This document shows positions 29,612 through 41,300 of a DNA stretch of 64,000 nt, piece after piece. The translations under genes and the position numbers were made by a program. The notes under the pieces were generated by a model. It worked only from the letters and a program-made list of their open reading frames with translations. It made no database searches and was not told the DNA's origin. This stretch comes from Ctena decussata (lineage: Eukaryota > Mollusca > Bivalvia > Lucinida > Lucinidae): assembly GCA_963989385.1 (NCBI GenBank), contig OZ022500.1, positions 105,565,842-105,629,841 of the forward strand. Direction: 5' to 3'. How positions within the stretch are numbered: the stretch's first letter is position 1; the number at the start of each line of letters is the position of its first letter.

Positions 29612-30877
29612 AGCCCCGGTCCCACAGAGCTTGCGACTGCGCCGCGATCTCTCCGCGACTAGAAAAAATGACAATCGCAGAGAGGTTGCAGAGGTCGCAG
29701 CAAGGTTTTATAATGGTCGCAACAAGGTCGCCGATCGGTCGCCGATCAAAATTAGTCGCAGCCAGTCTTTTGAGCATGCACAAAAGACTAGCCGCGACTG
29801 ATTTTAGTCGCGGACTGGTTGCAATGGTTTTCTGGAAGTCGCCGATCGTATTATTTTAGTCGCCGACCAGTCGCCGACCGGTCGCCGATCGATCGCCGAT
29901 CAGTTTTCATCCACATTTTGACTCTGAAATCTTGCAACCTTGCTGCGACCTATCGGCGACCTGTCGGCGACTGTTCGGCGACTGATCGGCGACCGATCGG
30001 CGACCAACCACTGATGAGACGGCGACTGATCGGCGATTGATCGGCGACCGATCGGCGCTTGGTCGCCGACCGATCGGCGACTGGTCGCCGACAGGTTGCA
30101 GCGTGCGCCGTAGATCGCTGAAGATTTGCAGCTTCAACAAAAAGTTGTCTTCACACCCTGGCATCATTTCATCACCAGCGTTCAAAGTGTGCGCATCATG
30201 GTACGGCGAGGAGCCCAAAAAAAAGACCGCGGCGCCAAAACAGACACCCGAAGTTCAGCCTGCTTCAGATGAGGATTTTCATGAATCTAAAGAGGAATCT
30301 CAACAGACAAAGAGACAAAGTCCGGACGAAGTTGATCCGGATTTGTCAGATGTTGAAAATTTAAGTTCAGAGGTGGAGGGCCATCATAGCAATAACTGCG
30401 GCGTTCAGATTGTTTTGCTGTAAGCGAAGCAACTGTATCTGTTTTTGTGTTGTCATGTTGGCAACTTGCAAAGAAATTATTTCATTCTCCTCAACACATT
30501 ATATATATATAAATAATAATAATAATAATAAAATGATCGCGGAACAGTCGCAAACCAGTCTCCGACCAGTCGCCGATCAGATGCAACCAGTCGCCGAAGA
30601 GTCGGCGACTGGTCGCAGACCGGTCGCCGATCACTCTGAACTGGTCGCAAACCTGTCGCCGATCCTTCGGCGATCAGTTGCAAACAGGTCGCCGACCGAT
30701 CGCCGACTACATGCGAAAACAATCGCCGATCGTACGGCGACCTATCGGCGACTGGTCGGCGATCATATCTGAAGAGGAAAAGTAGTTGCAATGGTCGCAG
30801 AGGTCGCAAGTCAGTCGCAAGTAAAATCAGTCGCAAAGCGGTCGCATCGCAGTCGCAAGCTCTGTGGGACCGAGGCT
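29612..30877. mobile_element. 1266-bp element of self-complementary GTCGCCGATC motifs
   Basis: Ends AGCCCCGGTCCCACAGAG (continuing CTTGCGACTG) and the complement of AGCCTCGGTCCCACAGAG with CTTGCGACTG, flanked by TAA on both sides (29609-29611 and 30878-30880). Two blocks (about 29680-30115 and 30535-30830) consist of dozens of copies of GTCGCCGATC/GATCGGCGAC and variants in both orientations. The centre (30120-30420) is different, with an open frame giving an acidic, low-complexity peptide. A 3-bp TAA duplication suits PIF/Harbinger-like elements; no transposase. A fragment of the right end recurs at about 53578-53627. Confidence 0.85.
30120..30423 (+). other. Non-repetitive core with acidic open frame
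   Basis: Central 300 bp of the GTCGCCGATC element. The + frame encodes FKVCASWYGEEPKKKTAA then acidic ESKEESQQTKRQSPDEVDPD and a stop at about 30421. It resembles a disordered linker with a basic-to-acidic transition. It may be a captured exon fragment or a relic of an element-encoded protein; I recognise no domain. Confidence 0.35.
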
Positions 30878-30999
30878 TAAGGGACTAAGCTACCTCTATG
30901 CCGACAGCGAAGACGCTGATCTGACTTGGCGGATGCGCAGGCTGATCTGAGGCTTTGCTGAGGGCTGGTTTCGCCGTGTCGCGGCTCGAATCTGTTATA

Positions 31000-31080
31000 G
31001 AGCAGGCAGAAACTGCGAACGCTCAAACCAGACTGCGCATGTGCGCAGTCTGTTCAGGGCATGCGCAGTTCGTTTTCGAA
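31000..31080. repeat. Short GCGCATGTGCGCAG palindrome
   Basis: CAGACTGCGCATGTGCGCAGTCTG is a 24-bp perfect palindrome, here located within GAACGCTCAAAC and GCATGCGCAGTTCG flanks. Similar stems occur near 4765 and 40150. Confidence 0.6.
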
Positions 31081-31611
31081 GTTTACAAGGTCGAAGTAAT
31101 AGCGGATGATCTGAACAGAGCTGCTCTGGCAATGCCCTAAGGCAGTTCTTTATACCGAGGGCCTCAGCTTTTCGTCGCCAACCAGACAGTTCTCACCCAC
31201 GCCAGTTTGGTAAAATATTGATATTCTGATGCAAGTTTAGACCATTGACGTATTTAACAGTACTATCCCATCTTAGTGGCTGGTATTGATTCCCAATATA
31301 GTGGTATGCTAGGCTATTAATTTTACCATTTTCCCTAAAAAATTCGGGGAGCATGTTGGGAAAACTTTGTTGATCGGGATCAACACTGTTTGCAAAATGT
31401 TATGATTTATCATCCCCTTGTTCAGGTGTCCATAACCTTGTTCATAGAAATTCTTAGGGGATCACGGCAAGATACAAATTGCACTAAATGTTTCAAGAAA
31501 CGAGTTGCACAAGCTAGATCAGACTGGGTCGGCTAATTTGGGTATTCGTTCTTTACATATGTGCTTCATCAAGTGATAACTTTTTGTTAAAATTAAGCGT
31601 TTTTTTCTACA

Positions 31612-32988
31612 TGTATAACTAGAAATGTTTTTCAGAGAAAAACTGATGTCCCCCACCAGCCCATTTCCAATGCCTCCTTATGAGTAAAAAACCAGTACAA
31701 TCAGAATACTAGGCAAATTTGGAGAAAATCTATCCACTGGTTCTAAAGATATCCATCATAGATGACTATTTCCTTGCAAATGAGGTCAAAATCTAATCAG
31801 CTCTTAAAGTTGACCCAATGATGTATCCATGCAAGTTTGGTGAAATTCCATCCATTGGTTCAGGAGATATAGTGTGTACAAGAAATTGTCATCTAAGTCT
31901 GCCAGTGACCTTGAAAATGAGGTCAAGGTCACAAAATCTAATCAGCTCTTAAACTTGTCCCAATGATGTATCCATGCAAGTTTGGTGAAATTCCATCCAT
32001 TGGTTCAAGAGATATAGTTGGTACAAGAAACTGCCATCTAAGCCCTCCAGTGACCTTGCAAATGAGGTCAAGGTCACAAAACTATAATTGGCTCTTAAAC
32101 CTGTCCCAATGATGTATCCATGCAAGTTTGGTGGACTTCTATCCATTGGTTCAAGAGATATCATGGGTACAAGAAACTGTCATCTAAGTCCTCCAGTGAC
32201 CTTAAAAACAAGGTCAAGGTCACCAAAATCTAATCAGCTCTTAAACTTGTCCCAATGATGTATCCATGGAAGTTTAGTGAAATTCCATCCATTCGTTCAG
32301 GAGATATAGTGGTTACAAGAAAATGTCATCTTACTCCTCCAGTGACCTTGCAAATGAGGTCAAGGTCACCAAAATCTTCTCAGCTCTTAAACCTGTCCCA
32401 ATGATGTATCCATGAAAGTTTGGTGAAGTTCCATCCATTGGTTCAAGAGATATCATGTGTACAAGAAATTGTCATCTAATTCCTGCAGTGACCTTGAAAA
32501 TGAGGTCAAGGTCACCAAAATCTAATCAGCTCTTTAACTTGTCCCAATGATGAATCCATGCAAGTTTGGTGAAATTCCAACAATTGGTTCAGGAGATATT
32601 GTGCATACAAGAAATTTTCGTGCCATTAAGTCCTCCTGTGACCTTGAAAATGAGGTCAAGGTCACCAAAATCTAATCAGCTCTTAAGCTTGTCCAAATGA
32701 TATATCCATGCAAGTTTGGTGAAATTCCATCAATTGGTTCAAGAGATATCGTGCATACAAGAGTGTGACACCGACCCTGTGACCTTGAAAATGAGGTCAA
32801 GGTCACCAAAATCTAATCAGCTCTTAAGCTTGTCCCAATGATATATCCATGCAAGTTTGGTGAAATTCCATCAACTGGTTCAAGAGATATCGTGCATACA
32901 AGAGTGTGACGCCGACGCACCGGGAATTGCACTGAAAACAATATGCCCCCCCCCCCACCCCTCACCTTTGGTGGGGGGACATAATTAC
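31612..32988. mobile_element. Helentron/pearl-like element with ~150-bp tandem core
   Basis: Outer inverted motifs TGATGTCCCCCACCA (near 31647) and TGGTGGGGGGACATAA (near 32970) enclose about eight units of ~150 bp, from about 31720 to 32910. Each unit contains AATCAGCTCTTAAACTTGTC, AATGATGTATCCATGCAAG, TTGGTGAAATTCCATC and AGGTCAAGGTCAC. The layout of subterminal inverted repeats plus a tandem core fits Helentron-associated elements. The ORFs inside are repeat shadows. Confidence 0.7.
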
Positions 32989-33179
32989 ACTTACTATTGG
33001 AACGTTAACCCCATATCCCCCACACGCCGCTCATTGGGGCACGGAACTTTAGATTCAGAGTTGCTAGTAATTGTAGCAGGACCTAAGTGTCATTTATATC
33101 AGCTTGGGTAGAGGTCCTACAAATTCGGAGGCAACGTCTCGACATGACTGATATATTGTTTAACAGGACGTTAAGCCAA

Positions 33180-33420
33180 ATCAATAATTTTAAGGGGAGC
33201 AACTCTGTCATTTTAATGTTTGTCTTTCTTTTCAATTCGGGTGGGTGGGGGTCAACCCTTAAAGAATTCGCTTCAGTGCAAATTCTTTTCTTGTAGATCC
33301 CATTTTTGGAAAGTCTACGACCTTCAAATAGGTACACAGGAAAAACAGGAAGTCACAAAAAGTTGTTCCCCTATGTGAAAATGGCGCTAAAACGAGAACC
33401 TGAAATCCCAACTCCCTGAC
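33180..33420. repeat. Interspersed repeat, AGGAAGTCACAAAA family
   Basis: Contains ACAGGAAGTCACAAAAAG, TTGTTCCCCTATGTGAAAAT and AACCCTTAAAGAATTCGC, shared with copies near 25410, 35700, 41690, 52125 and 59815. Confidence 0.6.
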
Positions 33421-33539
33421 AATCTCTAAAATGGAGTCTTCCATTTTCAGAACTGGACTGAATTTTTGTTCCGCCAGGGCCAGGGTTCGCTGAAGGCGGA
33501 ATTCCAGGGCTTCATTGCACACAGACTTTCATTACCCAT

Positions 33540-33600
33540 CCTTTCATCGGCTCGATATGACAAATACTGTTAAAGGGGCCGTAAAACCGTAACATCTTGT
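33540..33600 (+). repeat. SINE 3'-tail fragment
   Basis: CGATATGACAAATACTGTTA then GGGGCCGTAAAACCGTAAC matches the tail of the tRNA-derived SINEs. A similar fragment lies at 33135-33185 (GACATGACTGATATATTG, then GGACGTTAAGCC). Confidence 0.55.
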
Positions 33601-33962
33601 TCTGCCAGATAGATAGATGTCTATGAAAATGTGTTAGCAAACAGTATAAACCAGTACAGACTGCATTGACCCAGCTCAGACTAATCTTGAGGAGCAGTCT
33701 GTGTTAGGTTTACACTGTTAGATATTTCGTATTCTGTCTGAATATAGTACGTTAAATACGGTATCAATCTTGGTCATCTGGTTTCATCTGGCTGTTTTTG
33801 GCATCGATCGGGAACGAGATCTTTTCTGACCGCAGCCACTGCGCAAACAGAAATAAAACGTGAATCAACACACGCTGATAGGGTTTTGGTTCCATATATG
33901 GCGTTGTTTACTACTAGATGATAGTCTCATAGAAATTCAAAGTGTGGGTTCGTCGATAGTTC

Positions 33963-34204
33963 ATATGAGCCGCGACACGAGAAAACCAACAATGTGGTTG
34001 TGCGCCCAGCGCAGACTCAGATCAGCCTGGGCATCCGCCCAGTCTGATCAGTCTTCGCTGTCCGCATGAAAGTAGCTTAAACCCTTAGCTACCTTTTAAG
34101 CGCTTAGGAAAGACTCTGATCAGACCGGGTGGATGCCCAGATTGATCTGAGTCTGCGCTGGGTCCACAACCACATTGTTGGTTTTCTCGTGTCGCGGCTC
34201 ATAT
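33963..34204. mobile_element. P1 palindromic MITE, best-preserved copy
   Basis: 242 bp with ATATGAGCCGCGACACGAG and complement CTCGTGTCGCGGCTCATAT. The arms match almost base for base through CAACAATGTGGTTGTGC, CCCAGCGCAGACTC and GATCAGCCTGGGCATCCG. It serves as the reference for the family. Confidence 0.9.
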
Positions 34205-35080
34205 GCTTTAATGCTAATCTTGAGTATCTCTGTGCATAACATTTTCCAGGCGAAAAGCCTATCTGCTTACTTATTATACTAAATTTATTACATGTAGATA
34301 TTAAAAATACAAATGTACATGTTTGAATGTGCCCATCTCTCTCTCTCTCTCTCCCTCTCTCTCAACGTGAATAAACATTAAAGTAGGAATGTTTTAGGTG
34401 GGCAAGTAGGGAGAGCTACCTTAGATATCCAAAACACATGTACAAACAGGGCAAAGATGTCAGTTTTCAACAACCCGAGCGCTCGCGTAGAAATGGGCTC
34501 GTACCAATCTGCATAACTTGCTACCATGGCTTGTCTCAACCTGTCTTCCAGTATGCTTTGCTGTAAATGTAGTCCAGGAATTTGACTAAATGCATTGCGC
34601 CATTGCTTTCATGTCACGCCACTTCTAGGATGCCATCATCCTACGCAACGGGCCAGGCTGATGCGTGCCCAACAACGCTGTCAGTCTATGTACTGGAGCA
34701 TGGGCCAAGTGTCACATCGAGCGACGGCAAGTGCTTGCAATGGCGAGTGTTCGTGTTCTTAAACACGTTGCCCATGAAGCCTTGGGGCAAATGAATCAGG
34801 AAATTGCCATCATAGTTGTTTCAACTGCATGCATTACTCTATTGCTGACATGCTATGCCTCTTCAAGAAAGGTAGTGGATGTTGTTGGGTTAAACCTATG
34901 CAACAGCATGCACAAGACGCAGTTGGGCCACCATTGCCCACAATCCCCGTTGCGTATAGGTATTTAAGGTAACTGGCTTCCTAGGAGGGCGTGACACGTC
35001 AGCAAAGGAGTCTTGCAAGCATGGAAAGCTCATTAGCCGTAAAGCATTATGAGATGAAGTTTGAACCCAGCTAACTCACA
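34205..35080. other. Intergenic, no gene recognised
   Basis: Contains a CT microsatellite (about 34337-34363) and two short overlapping ORFs (34582-34967) with no recognisable domain or splice context. Confidence 0.45.
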
Positions 35081-35081
35081 C

Positions 35082-35246
35082 CGGGTAGGCGGCAATCGAA
35101 AACGCTCTTAACAATCGATTAACGCGGATCAAAAACAACGTTTTCGATTGCAAATTGTCGCCATATTGCAATCGAAAACGCTGTTTCTGTTTTTGATCCG
35201 CGTTCGTCGATTGCACGAGCGTTTTCGATTGCCGCCTACCCGGCGC
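35082..35246. repeat. 165-bp palindrome (CCGGGTAGGCGGCAATCG ends)
   Basis: The left arm CCGGGTAGGCGGCAATCG then AAAACGCTC pairs with GAGCGTTTTCGATTGCCG then CCTACCCGG. Inner CGCGGATCAAAAAC pairs with GTTTTTGATCCGCG. CAATCGAAAACG occurs five times in alternating orientation. Non-coding foldback element. Confidence 0.85.
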
Positions 35247-35387
35247 GTAACTTGTAGCTGGTGTATCAGGCACCCACGCGCTTCGCGAGCGTGCACTGTA
35301 CTTAAGGATAGCAAATTTAGTCTGTGCATGCGTGCACTTAATTATATCCTTTTAAGACTGGAAATCCGTTGAGAAATGAGAACATAT

Positions 35388-35456
35388 GAAAACAGTGCAA
35401 ACTCAGTTCAGACGCCGCAACACGCGGCGTCTGATCAGGGTCCACACTGTTTGCTT
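35388..35456. repeat. Short palindromic repeat (GATCAGAC family)
   Basis: AAACAGTGCAAACTCAG through TTCAGACGCCGC, mirrored by GCGGCGTCTGATCAGGG and CCACACTGTTTGC. Nearest relative is 20-85. Confidence 0.75.
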
Positions 35457-35856
35457 ACCGGAATTTCACATTCACCAGAAACCCCTAAAAATAGAAATTA
35501 ACTCATCCAAATGATAAAGATGAACAAGTCCACCGGTCGACAAAAAAAGGTTACTCTAAGAGCTTCATTATGCGCCTGTAGTTTCCACGGAGCCAACAAT
35601 TGAGTTGAACAACAAAGGCTCTGACCGGACTGCACCGGGCACTAGTCTGAATCTGTGCTGTTTCTATAGGCTCTAAGAATCGTATGACTTCAAGCTGAAC
35701 TGATACACTTTAAAGGGAAGTAACTGTCATTTTCATTTTTGCACCTCTTACAAATAGGGATCAATTCTTAAAGGAGAAAACTCACTCCCCTCGGAGCAAA
35801 TTACTTTCCTTTTAGATGCAATTTTGGAAGGACATCGTCCTCCTGGGAAGCAAACA

Positions 35857-35944
35857 TCCCAGTGGGCACATGACGTCGATGCAGCGTAATTACGTCGCAT
35901 CAACGTTAGTAAGACGCTATTACGACGCCATGTGCCTGCTGAGA
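35857..35944. repeat. CCCAGNNGGCACA-type MITE, ACGTC variety
   Basis: TCCCAGTGGGCACATGACGTC to GACGCCATGTGCCTGCTGAGA. The arms are made of repeated ACGTCG/ACGTNA units. A diverged neighbour at 36061-36172 carries the same ACGTC units. Confidence 0.75.
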
Positions 35945-36712
35945 TGGTCACAAAAACTGTTCCCCAATTCAAAATGAAGGAAAACGTGAAAGTGTATCTT
36001 TACATCTTACGTGTCTCATATGATGAAATATGGTTCATCAAAGAGGGGAAACAGTCATAATGACCGTATCAACGTCGATACATCATGGGGACACACGTCA
36101 AAATGTCGACGTTGGTGGGACGTCATTCATACGACGTCATTTTGACGTTGTATGCCTGGCGGAGAAACGTCAGTCACGTGTATTTTAATATATTTTTTTG
36201 AATCATCAAAAGGGTATATCTGTGGAGTCGAGTCAGAGCATTTGATGTGCTGTTATTGTTTCGCATTTTGCTTGTGAGGATAGGGTATTTTTTTTTTATT
36301 TATTTACTACTGATTTACTGGACATCTTTATAGGCGTTATTGTCAATTTTCTGCATAGCTGATATCACGAGCTCAAACTCTTAGCCACTAACGTGAGGAT
36401 CGAACTGGGACCCCTCCTCGAGGAACTGGCAATTTGGTTTAATCGGAAGTGGTCCACAACAGATATGAAGAGCAAACTTTTTTTTTTCATTCTGTGTGAA
36501 GCCCCATACGAACTTTACTGATAATCATTGAATTTTCCTACTATTTTTCCATAGGAATAGATTTTGTAACTCTCATTTGAAACGACTCGATGGCAGATTA
36601 TGTGAATAAACAGAACTTCGAAAATCCTTGTTGATATCCTCAGTCAGTGCTCCAGATTAGAAATTTAACAGGGATAATTTAAGAATGATTTTACTTATTT
36701 TTACAACAAACA

Positions 36713-36930
36713 TATGAGCCGCGACACGAGAAAACAATGTGGTTGTGCGCCCAGCGTAGACTCAGATCAGCCTGAGCATCTACCAAGTTGAATCAGAAAA
36801 TTCGATAAGCGCTTAAAGGGTAGCTAAGGGTCTAAGCTACCTCCATGCGGACAGCGAAGACTCTGATCAGACTGGGCGGACGCCCAGGCTGATCTGAGTC
36901 TGCGCTGGGCTTACACCCACATTGTTGGTT
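36713..36930. mobile_element. P1 palindromic MITE, right end missing
   Basis: Starts ATATGAGCCGCGACACGAG and proceeds through both arms, but stops at CACATTGTTGGTT (36930) where a duplicated AT-rich block starts. The last ~20 bp of the right terminus are absent. Confidence 0.8.
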
Positions 36931-36939
36931 ATATTGATG

Positions 36940-37246
36940 AAATTCCTGATATCATCAATATAAGTAAAATTTCAGATTTAAATATCTGCATAACATATGT
37001 TTTCATTGAAAAATAAGAAAACTTCTCTCAAAAATATCCACGAATTTCACCTAATCTACAGCTTTGTCCTCTGATCTAGGGGTGAAAGAGGTAATAAGCA
37101 GTCTCTCATAATTGTTAGCATTTTATTGTTTTTAGATAATAAAATATATTTTTTCACATGTTTTTTAAATAAACAATAACAACAAACTGTCTAAATTCCT
37201 GATATCATCAATATAAATAAAATTTCAGATTTAAATATCTGCATAA
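36940..37246 (+). repeat. Direct duplication of a 54-bp block
   Basis: AAATTCCTGATATCATCAAT followed by ATTTCAGATTTAAATATCTG occurs at 36940-36993 and again at 37193-37246, with one or two differences, separated by 199 bp. It begins exactly where the P1 element is broken. Confidence 0.75.
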
Positions 37247-38083
37247 GCGATCCAAAAGTGATCCATAAAAAGCATTAAATCTTAATGATGCAAGGAAACT
37301 AAAAAATAAATAACAATGCCCTTAAAAACAATAACAAACCATGAAGACACAGGATATTTAGACAGTTTTTTTAAAATGACAACACTACCCTACTTTACTA
37401 ACAATAGTTAAGTAATTTCGTGCTTGATACATTTATAATATCGACAATGCATGGTCAACATGAACCTTACAGTCAGCAAGTCAGTTAACATGAAGGTCGC
37501 AAATGATATATAAAAAATATAACAGCTATATACATACTGATAGCTCATTAAACTGTGCTATCGCGTGCATTAAAACTGCACAATCTAACACTGACGTGAA
37601 TTTCATAAAATGAAAAATCAAATCAAATGCTGTTTTCATGGTAAAACTATGAAATGTGAAAGACATATATGACAAAATTCAACAACATATTTTACTTCAT
37701 AAACAATGATAGAAACAGTAAATAGTGGGTGAATTTATGATTGCAACAACGCATGCCAAATGTAAGCAATTAAAAATGAATGATGGAAATTGGCAATAGA
37801 GTGCATAAATAATGAGTGGAATGCAGTAAAATGCTGTTTGATGCTTTGTTTGATTTTGAGCAGTGTATTGCTGGTAAAAAATGGGGGCAAGCACACGCAG
37901 AGGGAGTGCTTTGCATATGAATGAAAGCCGTGCTGGAAAATGTTCCAATAGCATATGCGAGTCATTGGTCACAACGAACAAGAAAGACAATTGGTCAAAG
38001 CTCTTAATGTAGGTTCTTCTGAAATGTCTGAAGAATGTCAATAAAGAACACATGATGGCTTTGGAGATCACCGATTGGGTAAT
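37247..38083 (-). other. 3' flank / probable 3' UTR of alr copy 2
   Basis: Downstream of the copy 2 stop. AT-rich, with open frames of no recognisable content. No polyadenylation site can be assigned with confidence. Confidence 0.4.
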
Positions 38084-38331
38084 TCATTGCGCATGGGTCG
38101 GTCCAATAAACACGTGATCACTGGTTTTATAAACACGAGCAAGTCGTGCGGCAAGACAAGTTGGCACCTCATATGTAATTGTTCCTAACTGCTTAGAAAG
38201 TTCAACAATCGAATTGGGGGAGATAAAGTCATCTTTCATAATGTAAAACTCCCGGCAGTCTTTCTCATCTTCCGGCACGCTCGCTGTAATGGCGTCCATG
38301 GATACGCGTCCAATAACTGGAACAGGAGTAC
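38084..38331 (-). CDS. alr: alr copy 2, exon 9
   Basis: Residues 333-414 and TGA. Encodes VPVIGRVSMDAITASVPEDE, FYIMKDDF and GTITYEVPTCLAARLARVY. The residue aligned with bacterial Tyr354 is A394. The acceptor is TTGACAG on the minus strand. Confidence 0.95.
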
Positions 38332-41300
38332 CTGTCAAGTACAAAGTAGCCATGTTTGAACGATTTATCATTATATTTTTAGCGAGAATGACAGTATCCT
38401 ACAGCTTTATAGAATTAGGTGATAAACAAGTAAACTAGTTCTTGGGGTACTTTAGAGCAAGTCCATGTGACCTTGAGGAACACAAAGAAAAGCAAACAAA
38501 TTTCAAATTTAGTGACCGATTACTTATTTTTGTTCAGTCGTACATTACATCCGAAACCAGGTTAAATAATATTTGTCATTCATTTTTCATCTTGCATCGG
38601 AAGTCATGCCAAGACAGACCTAAATGCAGAAATACATGACGTCAGATACATTTGAGCCGCGACGCGAGAAAACCAACAAAGTGGGTGTGCGCCCAGGGCA
38701 GACTCAGATCAGCCTGGGCATCAGCTCAGTCTGATCAGTCTTGGTTGTCCGCATGAAGGTAGCATAGACCCTAAGCTACCTACCCTTTAAGCGCTTACGG
38801 AAGACTCTGCTTAGCCCAGGCTGATCTGAGTCTGCGCTGGGCGCACAACCACTTTGTTGATTTTCTAGTGTCGTGGCTCATTTAAATTTTATCCCTAAGG
38901 TTTCTATTGTCTTTCGTTTTACCGTATTTTGTTGTTGTTGTTGTAATTTGTCAGAAATTACACATGAAAAACATTATTTATATAAGCTTATTTAAATAGC
39001 CTATTTTAGAATACTGCTTCCAACTGATTTCAATGGTTCTTTCTTATAAAAGCATTTTCCCAGATGCACGGACATATTATGGGATACAATCGCGTTTCCT
39101 TTTTCACATGAGAACATAACAGAAACATAATTACCATGGACTGTTGTTAGTATGCCTCTTCCCGACAGCAACCTATTATAACCGTCAGCATAACCGACAG
39201 GGAAAGTAGCAACAACTTCGCCCTCTTTGCACCTGAAAAAATATCAGAAATTACATATACGGACTCAAAATTGACATTGAGTAAGTTCTGGTATACATGT
39301 CCTGTTTCTATATTCGGTAACACTTTGTTTACTGCCTTCATAGGACAACCGCAGAGCGGACAATTACACGCTCTATTTTAAACTCCTAACAATAACCTAT
39401 TCATTTGTTGGCGTGGTATTTCGTTATATGTAAATTCTGTGGTTAGATGAAAGTCCTTGTTATTTCAGCATATATGTCATACCTGACATGACTTTGCAAG
39501 TATATTTCCGGGTTCATTAACGGTAGCCAACAACTCCGATTTCACAGTTCATGTGCTTTCAATATCTAGTTGCATACCGTATGTACCCCTAAGCTCGATA
39601 CAGTCTGTCTTCAACAAGCACTTTGGACCCAGATCGGACTGCTCCGTATATGCAGTCTGATCTGAGTCCAGGCTATTTACCAACAATCTATAAAGCAATC
39701 TCAGAAATGACAAACATGCTTGTTAGAAGGTTAAGGGTCAATTACACAGAAAAAAATGTCTTGGGTATTCGAACGTACAAATACCTTATCAAACAAACCA
39801 GTATTTAACGACCGATACACTAATCTCCATTGTCTCTTATGAAAAGCTCGCTAAAGTACGTTGATCCAGCACCTGTCTGAACATGCACTTGGCAATAGTT
39901 CAAGCTTATTAAATAATTGCAAACACCTGGAGATCTGGAATGATCAGGGTCAATGACGTACTTATGTGATTAGTCATGACAGCAACATTTTACGAACAGG
40001 TTAGTGCCTTTGCGCTTAGAATAAGCAATCCTTAAGGCGATTCATGCAACCATCCGAGTCTTAGCTGTTCGCACAAGAGGTAACCTGTTCACAGACAACT
40101 CCTGACAATTATGATGCTCAGACCATTCTTTTTGCAATGATCGGCTGTTAGGGCATGCGCAGTTATCTCGTAGTCTGCAAATCCTGTGCAGGTAGTCTGA
40201 GCATGCGCTGCTATATTGCGCAGAACTTGTGCTCGAGACATGAAGGGTAACAGAGATAATTTAGGGATAATTTTTCTTATCTTTCCATAAAAACATACGC
40301 TGAGACGGTTCTAATGAGGGGTCAAAACGTACATTTTCAATGAGAAATAAGATAATTTCTCTTCATTATAAATTATCCCTGTTACCCCTTCTTATCGGGA
40401 ACACTGTCTGGTGGTACATGTGGTATAAGCTTACCGGTAGGTTTGGTCGTATCCCACTCTTTTCCCTTCTTTCATCACTTTTACGTGGTTAGGCCTGGCC
40501 ATCCAGGTCAAAATTGGCTTCAGCCCAAGTTCAGTGTAAAGGCTTAGGGCATCTTCCGTAGTATCTGAAAACAAGAAACAGAACAATGAACTTCTAGTAT
40601 TTGACCACTTGTCAACAGTGACCTAATTTAACCTCAGTTTATGCATGTTATTATTTTACGACACTTACGGAGATAAAAAAAAATAGTAAAAAAAAAGTAT
40701 AGACCATGAAGAAGAGGAGATTAAAGAAAAATACAAACCCTCCGTCGGAATACTCACGAAAATTTCCAAATTTTACATGTTGTATAATGGATGCAGTGGA
40801 AATTGGAATTATTCCGGTTTCCCACCGCTGGTTGGTTCCTCTTCTTCGCTTGTACCTTGGGGGGTGGAACGTCATTGTCATTAAAGTATGGCAAATCAGC
40901 TTAAATCTGGAAATAGGAATCCTTACTACAATGGTGGGAATTTACCGCCCGAAAAGAAACCCGGGGGTGACATTAGCATGGAGTATTACTAGACTACGAG
41001 AGAATTAGTAGATAATTACTTTTGAATTTAAAGAAAGCGCCAAAAAGAGCCAGATTACATTAAGAAAGTTAAATTATATAGCTGTTGGAATTTGAAGTTA
41101 CAATAATTATTGAAGATATGTTAAATCTTAGATTTATTGAAGTGAGTATTTGGAAAAGAGGTCCAGCAGCTTTCATTGATTCAATGACGTCAACTCTTTA
41201 AGGCTGAAAGAAAATCTTGTTTTAATACAAGAAATATTTTAACAGTTTTAACAAACAATTAAGTCCTCCATTTTTAATTTCAAACACTTTAGATAAAATT

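Larger units (their letters stand above)
29493..30988. mobile_element. P1 MITE split by the GTCGCCGATC element
   Basis: The left arm (29493-29611) begins ATGAGCCGTGGTACGCC and includes CCTGGGCGTCCGCCCAG. The right arm (30878-30988) ends TTTCGCCGTGTCGCGGCTC. Rejoined across the insertion, the order of motifs matches intact P1 copies, in which GGGTAGCTAAGGG is continuous. Confidence 0.85.

Noticed and set aside
29577..30836. Arginine/aspartate-rich ORFs such as RRPIGDRSP repeats
   Set aside because: Translations of GTCGCCGATC motif arrays in a non-coding transposon.
34582..34967. Two overlapping ORFs of 70-100 codons
   Set aside because: No recognisable domain, no splice sites extending them, and overlapping frames; could be chance.
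40706..41008. 100-codon plus-strand ORF
   Set aside because: Lies in intron 6 of the minus-strand racemase, with no domain and antisense to it.
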